Of a DNA stretch of 11,713 nt, positions 1 through 6,172 are shown one piece after another. The stretch comes from an uncultured Ruminococcus sp. (GTDB lineage: Bacteria; Bacillota; Clostridia; Oscillospirales; CAG-272): positions 1 to 11,713 of the forward strand of contig CACZSA010000256.1 in assembly GCA_902783705.1 (NCBI GenBank), read 5' to 3'. The notes below the pieces were generated by a model. The model saw only the letters and a program-made list of their open reading frames with translations, searched no databases and was not told where the DNA came from. Both the position numbers and the translations under genes were made by a program. How positions within the stretch are numbered: position 1 is the first letter of the stretch; each line of letters opens with the position of its first letter.

Positions 1-1
1 A

Positions 2-148
2 TTCTTTTCACTATTGCCGAGTGCTGTTAAAACAATAGAAGTATATATCGAAGAGACAAATATTCCGTCAATCCTTTTATTCCAAAAACTTGGATTTCAA
101 ACTTCAAAGAAAGATCAAGAACTTATAAAGTATTGTAAGTTGTTATAA
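2..148 (+). CDS. GNAT family N-acetyltransferase, C-terminal fragment (cut by window edge)
   Basis: An open frame enters from the left edge and stops at TAA 146-148, giving 48 visible residues. The segment reads IEVYIEETNIPSILLFQKLG and continues into F. This matches the last strand-helix-strand of GNAT acetyltransferases, where an N-x-x-S-x-x-L-F-x-K-L-G-F motif (here N20, S23, F26, K28, L29, G30, F31) lies next to the acetyl-CoA site. Substrate and start cannot be seen. By hand count the segment has about 42 G/C in 148 bases (28%), far below the roughly 60% of the genes to its right, so recent acquisition is likely. It runs toward smpB and ends before a strong terminator. GNAT membership of the tail is fairly secure; the specific activity is unknown. 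Confidence 0.75.
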   Translation, partial: FFSLLPSAVKTIEVYIEETNIPSILLFQKLGFQTSKKDQELIKYCKLL

Positions 149-265
149 TGACAAATCCCGGTTTGACGGGATCTTTGATCCTTCAAAACCGCGATCCATC
201 ATTTCCGATGGTTCGAATTCATCTATAAAAAACGCATATCCATCTTTTTCGTACCCCTTTGACAC
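143..265 (-). pseudogene. Possible remnant or small ORF convergent with the GNAT tail
   Basis: The minus strand is open from just after the TGA at 296-298 to a TAA at 143-145. The part from GTG 265 reads SKGYEKDGYAFFIDEFEPSE and then a stretch ending in SNRDLSL. The composition is acidic, aromatic and protein-like. There is no ATG near the beginning and no ribosome binding site ahead of the GTG or the internal ATG-ATG, so an intact gene is unlikely. It could be the tail of a broken gene, or chance, since an open frame of about 50 codons is not rare. Its stop overlaps the GNAT stop codon tail-to-tail by six bases. I do not recognise the family. Confidence 0.22.
155..172 (+). terminator. Weak hairpin after the GNAT tail
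   Basis: ATCCCG (155-160) pairs with CGGGAT (167-172) around a GTTTGA loop, starting 7 bases after the GNAT stop. The stem is six base pairs, followed by CTTTGATCCTT rather than a clean T-run. It may be a weak terminator for the GNAT gene; the much stronger hairpin at 267-296 could do the same job. Confidence 0.3.
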
Positions 266-266
266 G

Positions 267-296
267 AAAAAGAGGAACCAAAGGTTCCTCTTTTTT
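267..296. terminator. Strong bidirectional intrinsic terminator
   Basis: AAAAAGAGGAACC (267-279) and GGTTCCTCTTTTT (283-295) form a perfect 13-base-pair stem around an AAA loop. A T-run ends the hairpin on the plus strand, and the A-run at its start supplies the T-run on the minus strand. It can stop transcripts from the GNAT side and from smpB, whose stop lies about 93 bases away. Confidence 0.85.
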
Positions 297-389
297 CATT
301 GATGGAGAATGGTTGGTCAGGAAATAACCGCCTGTCTTGCGAAGCAAGTCGGGGAGATGCGATTCCCACATCTGCCGCCTCCCGCGTCT
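297..389. other. Non-coding spacer with two small hairpins
   Basis: This stretch lies between the strong terminator and the smpB stop and holds no convincing gene. Two short inverted repeats are visible: CTTGC-GAA-GCAAG (336-348), and AGATG (355-359) with CATCT (369-373). It is GC-rich like the smpB side, unlike the AT-rich sequence before 149. I looked for an ssrA (tmRNA) gene, a frequent smpB neighbour, and saw neither a tag-encoding segment nor a matching acceptor/T-arm end here. Confidence 0.4.
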
Positions 390-878
390 TCACTCCTCAT
401 ACCGTCCGCTCTTTGCGTGCGATTTCGTCACCCGCTCGATCTCCCGGCCCGCGTCGGCCTTCGCGTCGGATTCGCGCTTGTCCCAGAGCTTCTTGCCCTT
501 GCAGAGTCCGACCTCCATCTTTACGTTCGAGCCGGAGAAATACAGCGACAGCGGCACGAGCGTGTAGCTGTCCCGCGTCACGTACTGACTCAGCTTCAGA
601 ATCTCCTTTTTGTGCATGAGGAGCTTCTTGTCCCGCATCGGCTCTCGATTGAAGATGTTCCCCTTTTCGTAGGGCGAGATGTGCACCCCGATCGCGTAGA
701 GCTCGCCGTCCTTCACGCGGCAGTACGAGTCCTTCAGATTCACCTGGCCCATCCGCACGCTCTTCACCTCGGTCCCGTAGAGCGCGATGCCCGCCTCGTA
801 CGTGTCCTCGACGAAATAGTCGTGCCGGGCCTTCCGGTTCACGGCGATGATCTTCTTCCCTGTTTTCTTCTCAGGCAT
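390..878 (-). CDS. smpB: SsrA-binding protein SmpB
   Basis: SmpB binds the tRNA-like domain of tmRNA and delivers it to stalled ribosomes for trans-translation in the cytoplasm. The product is 162 residues, usual for the family (about 150-165). The N-terminal core carries the signature NRKARHDYFVEDTYEAGIAL followed by YGTEVKSVR (residues 13-41 or so). The middle holds the VNLKDSYC and HISPYEKGN segments, and the tail KGKKLWDKRESDAKADAGRE is the basic C-terminal helix that enters the ribosomal A site. Three in-frame ATGs lie close together (896, 884, 878). I chose 878, giving MPEKKTGKK, because a GGAAGG sits about 7 bases before it, while the 884 ATG abuts that site. It has its own promoter (911-939) and reads toward the terminator at 267-296. 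No rnr, secG or ssrA gene is seen beside it. Confidence 0.96.
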   Translation of the reverse strand: MPEKKTGKKIIAVNRKARHDYFVEDTYEAGIALYGTEVKSVRMGQVNLKDSYCRVKDGELYAIGVHISPYEKGNIFNREPMRDKKLLMHKKEILKLSQYVTRDSYTLVPLSLYFSGSNVKMEVGLCKGKKLWDKRESDAKADAGREIERVTKSHAKSGRYEE

Positions 879-910
879 AAGCATTCCTTCCTTCATATCC
901 GTCTGCCGAT

Positions 911-939
911 ATCATACCATAAATCCGCGCCGTTTGCAA
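911..939 (-). promoter_or_regulatory. Candidate sigma-A promoter for smpB
   Basis: Read on the minus strand: -35 TTGCAA (939-934), exactly 17 bases, then -10 TATGAT (916-911) preceded by TGG, an extended -10. The smpB ATG lies about 33 bases downstream of the -10. Confidence 0.7.
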
Positions 940-960
940 GAGCGGAGTGCAGGAGAAATC

Positions 961-994
961 AAAAAGAGCGCGGTTTTTGTGCGCGCCGCGCTCT
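961..994 (-). terminator. Intrinsic terminator of the PfoR-like gene
   Basis: On the minus strand AGAGCGCGG (994-986) pairs with CCGCGCTCT (973-965) in a nine-base-pair GC-rich stem with a 12-base loop. TTTTT then GATTT follows. It lies 18 bases after the stop of the upstream membrane-protein gene and before the smpB promoter, so it insulates smpB. Confidence 0.8.
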
Positions 995-1012
995 CTTTTC
1001 CTGTATTATTTC

Positions 1013-2035
1013 TTATTCTCCGAGCTTCATGTAGCCCTCGCGGATCCAGCCGAGCTTCTTCATGATCTCCGTGAAGAGGACGGAGAGGACGGCCGGCAGG
1101 AGAACGCAGAGGATGGCGATCCCCGCCCAGACGCGCGCGGAGGTCCCGGAGGCGGCGACGATCCCGATCGGACCGACGAGCCCGCAGGTCCCCATGCCGG
1201 CGGAGACACCCGTGCATTCGAGCTTGAAAACGAGCGTCGAAAGCGGCCCGCAGATCGCCGAGGTCAAAGTCGGCGGGATCCAGATCTGCGGATGGCGGCA
1301 GATATTCCCCATCTGGAGCATCGACGTGCCGAGTCCCTGCGAGACAAGGCCGCCCCACCGGTTCTCCCGGAACGAGCAGACCGCAAAGCCCACCATCTGG
1401 CAGCAGCATCCCACCGCGGCGGCGCCTCCCGCAAGCCCGGAGATCGCGATCATCGCGCAGAGGGCGGCGGAGGAGATCGGCAGTGTCAACACCATGCCGA
1501 CGACCACGGAGACGACGATGCCCATCAGCAGCGGGCGGTATTCCGTCGCCGTGTTGACGAAATGACCGAGCCAGTACATCAGCCAGGCGACGCCCGGGGA
1601 GACGAGCTTCGCGACGAGCACGCCGGAGACGATGGTCACGGACGGCGTCACAAGGATGTCGACCTTCGTCTTCTTCGAGACGAGCATCCCGAGCTCCGCC
1701 GCGACGATGACCGCCACGAACGCGCCCGCGGGACCCGCCGTGACGTTGAAATCCCCGATCGTCGTGCCGAGGCTGTACCCGGCATACCCGACCGTCGCGC
1801 AGGAGAAGACGACCATCGGATGCGCCTTCATCGAGAGCGCGACCGCGACGCCGATCGCCATGCCGGACGAGGCCGAGGCGAAGGCGTTGATGTCCGTAAA
1901 GAGCGTGAGCCCGGTGTACTTCCCGAGCGTTGAGAAGATCGTCCCGATGAGGAGCGAGGCGAAGAGGCCCTGCGCCATCGCGCCCATCGCGTCGATGAAG
2001 TATTTTTTCAGGTATTTGCGGATCGTGTTTCCCAT
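1013..2035 (-). CDS. PfoR-like / PTS EIIC-type (PTS_EIIC_2 family) membrane protein
   Basis: This 340-residue integral membrane protein has about eight to ten hydrophobic segments, for example near 20-37, 58-68, 72-92, 103-120, 128-150, 168-186, 190-210, 256-272, 284-296 and 304-322. Recognisable stretches are MGAMAQGLFASLLIGTIFST (17-36), SSAALCAMIAISG (188-200) and GLVGPIGIVAASG (285-297). They fit the family that includes PfoR, named in Clostridium perfringens as a toxin regulator and related to PTS sugar permease IIC subunits. Transported substrate and mechanism are not established for the family. No IIA, IIB or EI/HPr gene lies beside it, so sugar phosphotransfer cannot be assumed. The start at 2035 is supported by GGGAGG five bases before the ATG. 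It is monocistronic, with its own promoter and terminator. Family assignment is good; function is open. Confidence 0.82.
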   Translation of the reverse strand: MGNTIRKYLKKYFIDAMGAMAQGLFASLLIGTIFSTLGKYTGLTLFTDINAFASASSGMAIGVAVALSMKAHPMVVFSCATVGYAGYSLGTTIGDFNVTAGPAGAFVAVIVAAELGMLVSKKTKVDILVTPSVTIVSGVLVAKLVSPGVAWLMYWLGHFVNTATEYRPLLMGIVVSVVVGMVLTLPISSAALCAMIAISGLAGGAAAVGCCCQMVGFAVCSFRENRWGGLVSQGLGTSMLQMGNICRHPQIWIPPTLTSAICGPLSTLVFKLECTGVSAGMGTCGLVGPIGIVAASGTSARVWAGIAILCVLLPAVLSVLFTEIMKKLGWIREGYMKLGE

Positions 2036-2065
2036 GTGCGCCTCCCGATGTGCTTATCTGCTTTT

Positions 2066-2094
2066 ATTATAGCACGAATCGCGCGCCTCTTCCA
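2066..2094 (-). promoter_or_regulatory. Candidate extended -10 promoter for the PfoR-like gene
   Basis: On the minus strand a perfect TATAAT (2071-2066) is preceded by TGC, giving TGCTATAAT. The hexamer 17 bases upstream (TGGAAG, 2094-2089) matches the -35 consensus poorly, so the extended -10 probably carries recognition. The ATG is about 30 bases downstream. Confidence 0.6.
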
Positions 2095-2161
2095 TAGACG
2101 GATTGCAAGGATTTTCCCCCGATCCGCGTGATTTTTTATTCATTCGGACACACGGACGCCC

Positions 2162-2190
2162 TTGCATTCCGCGCGGCGATGTGGTATCAT
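2162..2190 (+). promoter_or_regulatory. Candidate sigma-A promoter for ybaK
   Basis: -35 TTGCAT (2162-2167), 17 bases, then -10 TATCAT (2185-2190) preceded by TGG (extended -10). The predicted transcript starts near 2197, giving a leader of about 28 bases before the ATG at 2225. Confidence 0.7.
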
Positions 2191-2224
2191 GGAAATAAAG
2201 ATCAACAAGAAGGAATGCGGAATC

Positions 2225-2695
2225 ATGACGAAAACGAACGCGATGCGGCTGCTGGAGACGGCGGGGATCCCCTTTGAGGTCGGGGAATACGAGGTGGACG
2301 AGGAGGATCTCTCGGGCGTCCACGCGGCGAAGGTCATGGGGCTCGACCCCGACAAGATGTTCAAGACCCTCGTCTGCCGGGACGACCGCGGGGGATACGA
2401 GGTCTTCGTCATCCCCGTGGCGTACGAGCTGAACCTCAAGAAATGCGCCGCGGCAGCCCACGTCAAGCGCGTCGAGATGATCCACGTGAAAGAGCTGCTC
2501 CCGCTGACCGGGTACATCCGCGGGGGCTGCTCGCCCGTCGGGATGAAAAAGAAATTTCCGACGTGGATCGACGAATGCGCGATGCTCTGCGAAAGGATCT
2601 ACGTCAGCGCGGGACAAAGAGGCCTCCAGCTCATCGTGGAACCGGAGGCGCTCTGCAATTTCATCGACGGACAGTTTGCCGATCTGATCTCGTGA
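2225..2695 (+). CDS. ybaK: Cys-tRNA(Pro) deacylase (YbaK/EbsC family)
   Basis: Members of this family hydrolyse Cys-tRNA(Pro), the product of mischarging by prolyl-tRNA synthetase, in the cytoplasm. The 156-residue product has the usual length. FKTLV (46-50) contains the lysine (K47) equivalent to the essential YbaK lysine. VIPVAYELNLKK (62-73) and TGYIRGGCSPVGMKKKFP (95-112) are the family's conserved core and glycine-rich loop. The frame is open farther upstream, but those in-frame ATGs lie inside or just after the promoter. I chose 2225 because it starts the conserved TNAMRLLE helix and has AAGAAGGA about 10 bases before it. It is monocistronic on the plus strand; its stop is one base from the pyrR stop on the other strand. 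The activity of this member is inferred from family. Confidence 0.92.
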   Translation: MTKTNAMRLLETAGIPFEVGEYEVDEEDLSGVHAAKVMGLDPDKMFKTLVCRDDRGGYEVFVIPVAYELNLKKCAAAAHVKRVEMIHVKELLPLTGYIRGGCSPVGMKKKFPTWIDECAMLCERIYVSAGQRGLQLIVEPEALCNFIDGQFADLIS

Positions 2696-2696
2696 T

Positions 2697-3242
2697 TCAC
2701 GCACGCTCGAGGATGCGGACCGCCGTCTCCCCGTCGTACTCATCCATCATCACCGCGACGATCTCGTCCTTCGACGTCGGGATGTTCTTCCCCACGAAAT
2801 CCGGGCGGATCGGCAGCTCGCGGTGACCGCGGTCGATCAGGACGGCAAGCTGGATCACGGACGGACGCCCGGCGGCAAAAACCGCTTCGATCGCCGCCCG
2901 CGCCGTGCGTCCCGTGTAGATCACGTCGTCGACGAGGATGACCGTTTTCTCCCGCACGTCCGCCGGGATCGACGAGGAGGAAGCGGCGGGCAGCTCCACC
3001 GTCTCCGTGAGGTCGTCCCGGTAGAGGGTGATATCGATCTCTCCGACCGGGACCTCCACGTCCTCGAAACGACGGATGTTCTCTGCTAATATCCTTGCGA
3101 TAGGCGCGCCGCGCCGCTTGATGCCGAGAAGCACGATGCGGTCCGCGCCTTTGTTTTTTTCGATGATCTCATGGCTCATCCGCGCGAGCGAACGGCGGAC
3201 CGCCGCCTCGTCCATGAGTTCGGATTTGACCTTCGTTGTCAT
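2697..3242 (-). CDS. pyrR: PyrR bifunctional regulator / uracil phosphoribosyltransferase
   Basis: PyrR binds pyr mRNA when UMP is high, causing attenuation, and in several species also makes UMP from uracil and PRPP. The 181-residue product matches the family along its length: the N-terminal DEAAVRRSLARMSHEIIEKN helix, GEIDITLYRDDLTE (67-80), the PRPP loop VILVDDVIYTGRTARAA (101-117), and IDRGHRELPIRPDFVGKNIP (136-155). The start at 3242 fits the family; residues farther upstream in that frame are antisense to the GH2 gene. It begins 7 bases after the GH2 stop with only a weak GACGAAG ahead, so translation probably depends on reinitiation from GH2. No pyr biosynthesis gene and no pyr leader attenuator is visible. 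Its stop nearly touches the ybaK stop, leaving no room for a terminator. Confidence 0.95.
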   Translation of the reverse strand: MTTKVKSELMDEAAVRRSLARMSHEIIEKNKGADRIVLLGIKRRGAPIARILAENIRRFEDVEVPVGEIDITLYRDDLTETVELPAASSSSIPADVREKTVILVDDVIYTGRTARAAIEAVFAAGRPSVIQLAVLIDRGHRELPIRPDFVGKNIPTSKDEIVAVMMDEYDGETAVRILERA

Positions 3243-3249
3243 CTTCGTC

Positions 3250-5514
3250 TCAAAGCGTGAGCTCGGCGCGCTTGTCCCCGCATTCGACGCGGACGACGCA
3301 ATGCTCCGCCGTGGGCCGTACCGCCGCGACGAGCGTTCCGTGATAGGCGCGGCAGACGGGCTCGGAATACACATGCTCATCCGTTGGGTTGCCGGAACCC
3401 GTGCCGAGGACCTCGCCGCTCTCCGCCGTGAAGCGGATCTCGTCGTCGGCACACCAGGATGTGAGCCCGTTCTTGTCCTTCAGCGTGATCTCGACGTAGC
3501 AGAATTCCGCCGGGCCGGTCTTGCCTCCGCGGTCGGCGTCGAGGGAGATCGTCTCCCAGTCCCCGGTCGTTCTGATCGTGTCACTGCCGACGCATACGCC
3601 GCCGCGCCAGCACTTCGCCGTGATCTCGCCGGGCGCGTACACCGCCTCAAACTTCGCCGTACCGCGGTCGTCGGGCGTCATCCGTCCGCAGGATTCGCCG
3701 TTCACGAACAGCTCGACCTTCTCCGCAAGCGAGAAGACAAACACATCCGTCTTCTTCCCCTCCTGCCCCGGGAAGGTCCACGTGCGCTCCGCGTCATAAA
3801 AGCCCCAGCCGGAGATCGTATATTTCTCTCCGTGCTTCGCGGGATCGGCGGCGGCCAGCGTCACGGCGTCCTTCGTCCAGAGCGCGTTCCGGTAGTATCC
3901 CGCGGGACGCTTGTGTCCGGTGATGTCGATGTCGCCGCAGTTCGCGAAGTGCTCGGGATAGCGTGTCAGGCCGTACTGACCGCCGCCCTCGCCGTAGGTG
4001 ATGTGCCCGAGGCCGGTCTCTCCGAAGTAATCCCACGCCGTCCAGACGAATTCGCCGATGAAGCGCGGATCCGAATCCATTCTCTTCTTGCCGAGCGCGG
4101 CTTCGAGCGGGAACGATTCGGTCATCGCGATCAGGCGGTCCGGGAAGCGCTCCTCATCCTTGTCGAGGCGGTCGAAGAGGTAGTTGTAGCCGCAGATGTC
4201 GAGCGTGTCGGCGATCGGCGCGGTGCGCTTCGCCCAGAAGTCCATCTCGGAGCCGGGCTTGTCCCATTCCGCGCGGGCCTGCTGCTCGAACGACCAGTTG
4301 TCCCAGAACGAGCAGAACGCGTGGGTGACCGGGCGGGTCGGATCGAGCGCGCGGATCACGTCGAGGATGCCCTTGTGGGTCTTGTAGCCGTCGGATGTGC
4401 CGTTCTTTTCGGGGATCTCGTTGCCCGTCGACCAGATCACAACGGACGGATGGTTCCGGTCGCGGATGACCATGGACCGGGTGTCCTCCTTCCAGTACGC
4501 GTCATACCAAAGGTGATAGTCGCAGTCCTTCTTTCCGACGCGCCAGCAGTCGAAGATCTCGTCGATCACCATCATGCCCATCCGGTCGCAGACGTCGAGC
4601 AGCGCGGTCGAGGGCGGGTTGTGGGCGGTGCGGATCGCATTGAAGCCGTTCTCCTTCAGGATCCGGATCCGGCGCTCCTCCGCCGCTCTCATGGACGCCG
4701 CGCCGACGATGCCGTTGTCGTGATGGACGCAGCCGCCGTAGAGCTTTACGGGCTCGCCGTTGAGCAGGAATCCGCGCTTCGGATCGGTCCCGACCGTTCT
4801 CACGCCGAAGGTCACGGTCTCCGCGTCGCCCTCGAGCTCAGCCCGGCATTCGTACAGCACCGGATCGTCGGGCGTCCACGGCTTGATACCGTCGAGCGTC
4901 GTGCGGAAAATAAACGTGTTCTCGCCCTTTACGAGCGAAATATGACGGACGAAGTCGGTGTCCGCCGCCGTCAGCCGCAGCTCGGTCTCGTGCGCCGTCT
5001 CTGCGTCGATCTTCACTTCAATCTCAATCGAGGCGGAATTCCCGCGGATCGCCGTGGTCTTGACGAAAAGCCCCCACGGGAGGATACGGTCGCCGGAGGA
5101 GGTCAGAAGCTCGACGTCCCGGTAAATGCCGCATCCCGTGTACCAGCGCGACGCCACCTGCGCCGTGTTGTCCGCCGTGATGACGAGCTCATTTTCCCCG
5201 TCCGTGAGATACGGCGTCAGGTCGCAGAGGAACGCCGTGTAGCCGTAGGGATGGAACGCCACGTGCTGATGGTTGACGTTCACCTCGCACAGTCCCATCA
5301 CGCCGTCGAAGCGGAGCAGGGCAAGCTCCCCCTCGGGCCGCTCGAATTTCTTCCGGTAGACTGCGCGGCAGGGCGTGAAGAAGCCGAGATCCGGCCCGGT
5401 CTTGTTCTCCTCCGCTCTCGGCGCGCCGATCATCGCGTCGTGCGGCAGCGTCACGGGTACGGTTTTCCCGTACGCCTCACAGGTCCAGCCTTCGTTGAAA
5501 GAGATGTGTTTCAT
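3250..5514 (-). CDS. Glycoside hydrolase family 2, probable cytoplasmic beta-galactosidase
   Basis: Likely hydrolyses terminal beta-galactosides inside the cell; no signal peptide is present. The 754 residues follow the GH2 plan. The sugar-binding jelly roll (about 1-135) includes RWYTGCGIYRDVE (123-135). An Ig-like domain (about 140-245) is followed by the TIM barrel (about 247-540), with GGCVHHDNG (260-268) and RTAHNPPS (295-302). WSTGNE (361-366) places the acid/base at E366, and AMTESFP (463-469) places the nucleophile at E466. Two further beta domains follow (about 555-650 and 655-754), as in the DUF4982-containing bacterial beta-galactosidases. I do not see the N-x-K motif of beta-glucuronidases, but substrate is not certain. 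The start ATG overlaps the upstream GNAT stop (ATGA), a sign of translational coupling. pyrR follows 7 bases later. No sugar transporter or sugar-type regulator is adjacent. Confidence 0.93.
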   Translation of the reverse strand: MKHISFNEGWTCEAYGKTVPVTLPHDAMIGAPRAEENKTGPDLGFFTPCRAVYRKKFERPEGELALLRFDGVMGLCEVNVNHQHVAFHPYGYTAFLCDLTPYLTDGENELVITADNTAQVASRWYTGCGIYRDVELLTSSGDRILPWGLFVKTTAIRGNSASIEIEVKIDAETAHETELRLTAADTDFVRHISLVKGENTFIFRTTLDGIKPWTPDDPVLYECRAELEGDAETVTFGVRTVGTDPKRGFLLNGEPVKLYGGCVHHDNGIVGAASMRAAEERRIRILKENGFNAIRTAHNPPSTALLDVCDRMGMMVIDEIFDCWRVGKKDCDYHLWYDAYWKEDTRSMVIRDRNHPSVVIWSTGNEIPEKNGTSDGYKTHKGILDVIRALDPTRPVTHAFCSFWDNWSFEQQARAEWDKPGSEMDFWAKRTAPIADTLDICGYNYLFDRLDKDEERFPDRLIAMTESFPLEAALGKKRMDSDPRFIGEFVWTAWDYFGETGLGHITYGEGGGQYGLTRYPEHFANCGDIDITGHKRPAGYYRNALWTKDAVTLAAADPAKHGEKYTISGWGFYDAERTWTFPGQEGKKTDVFVFSLAEKVELFVNGESCGRMTPDDRGTAKFEAVYAPGEITAKCWRGGVCVGSDTIRTTGDWETISLDADRGGKTGPAEFCYVEITLKDKNGLTSWCADDEIRFTAESGEVLGTGSGNPTDEHVYSEPVCRAYHGTLVAAVRPTAEHCVVRVECGDKRAELTL

Positions 5515-6032
5515 CGTTCGTCCTCCGTCCGTTTTTCATAAGCGACGCGGCGGTCGCCGTTTTCAAGGTGGATGATCCCGCAGGGGGTGAATCCGTTCTT
5601 CTCGAGCATCCGGCGCATGACCCGGTTGCCCTCGTGCGTGTCGATCCGCACCGAAGCAAGTCCCGATGCGCGCGCAAGATCGAGGGCATACGCCATCATC
5701 GCGCGCGAGACGCCGGATCCGCGGTGCTTCACGGCGACGGCGACGCGGTGCACGGCGAGATAGCTTCGGCCCTTCCCCGTGAGCCATTCCCCGTCCTCGA
5801 TGACGTTGTAGGTCGGCTCCCCGGTTCCGATGCACGCGAGGGTCCCGATGATCTCCCCGTCGAGGACCACGACGCGCGAGACGCCGGACTCAATGTCCCG
5901 CATGACCGTCTCCCGGTCGGGATAGCCGTTCTGCCATTGATCGATGCCGAGGGAGGCGATCGTCGCCCGCGCCTCGGCGAAGAGGTCCATGAGCGCGTCG
6001 ATCTCGTCCGGCTTTGTGCTGCGGATTTCCAT
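5511..6032 (-). CDS. GNAT family N-acetyltransferase
   Basis: A 173-residue single-domain acetyltransferase using acetyl-CoA; the acceptor is unknown. The N-terminal helices hold SLGIDQWQNGYP (27-38) and then an RDIESG segment, a pattern common in small Firmicute GNATs. Motif A reads RVAVAVKHRGSGVSRAMM (96-113), with R104-G105-S106-G107 in the pyrophosphate-binding loop and S109 where G or A is usual. The end carries EGNRVMRRMLEKNGF (134-148), the typical motif-B helix, followed by the last strands. AGGGG lies five bases before the ATG at 6032. It is first in a three-gene minus-strand cluster and overlaps the GH2 start by four bases. It is not closely similar in composition or sequence to the AT-rich GNAT tail at the left edge. 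Family sure, role unknown. Confidence 0.92.
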   Translation of the reverse strand: MEIRSTKPDEIDALMDLFAEARATIASLGIDQWQNGYPDRETVMRDIESGVSRVVVLDGEIIGTLACIGTGEPTYNVIEDGEWLTGKGRSYLAVHRVAVAVKHRGSGVSRAMMAYALDLARASGLASVRIDTHEGNRVMRRMLEKNGFTPCGIIHLENGDRRVAYEKRTEDER

Positions 6033-6055
6033 ATAATCCCCTGCCTTTCAAGTGC

Positions 6056-6084
6056 ATTGTACCACATCCTGCGCCCCGGGTCAA
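6056..6084 (-). promoter_or_regulatory. Candidate promoter of the GNAT-GH2-pyrR cluster
   Basis: On the minus strand: -35 TTGACC (6084-6079), 17 bases, then -10 TACAAT (6061-6056) preceded by TGG. It lies 24 bases from the GNAT ATG and is the only good promoter seen upstream of the three genes. Confidence 0.7.
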
Positions 6085-6112
6085 GACGGCGGGCGTTTTT
6101 TCGCCGGAAACA

Positions 6113-6141
6113 TTGCATTTTTCCGCCCGATCCGGTATAAT
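6113..6141 (+). promoter_or_regulatory. Candidate promoter of the activase gene
   Basis: -35 TTGCAT (6113-6118), 17 bases, then a perfect -10 TATAAT (6136-6141). Its -35 is 28 bases from the divergent GNAT-cluster -35. The ATG at 6173 lies about 31 bases after the -10. Confidence 0.75.
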
Positions 6142-6172
6142 AAAGCCGGAATATCCGCGCGGGAGGCAGGCT

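Noticed and set aside
297..389. tmRNA (ssrA) next to smpB
   Set aside because: A GATTCCC and GCCGCCTCC resemble a tmRNA 3' end at first sight, but the T arm does not fold correctly, CCA is absent, and no tag-peptide segment or pairing 5' end is found within the upstream 300 bases.
309..1034. An open plus-strand frame of 241 codons across smpB
   Set aside because: It is antisense to smpB, has no ribosome binding site, and its only unusual part is the translated non-coding spacer.
947..1933. An open frame of 328 codons on the plus strand, opposite the PfoR-like gene
   Set aside because: Translation is mostly charged residues (R, D, E, H) in low-complexity runs, while the minus-strand frame gives a coherent membrane protein with terminator, promoter and ribosome binding site.
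3028..5541. An open frame of 837 codons on the plus strand, opposite the GH2 gene
   Set aside because: Its translation is rich in R, V, D and A with no recognisable domain, and it mirrors the GH2 gene, which has complete catalytic motifs. Long antisense openings are expected opposite high-GC genes with biased codons.
6087..6106. Intrinsic terminator between the divergent promoters
   Set aside because: The arms are only four or five pairs, the T-run lies in the loop instead of after the stem, and no gene ends here.
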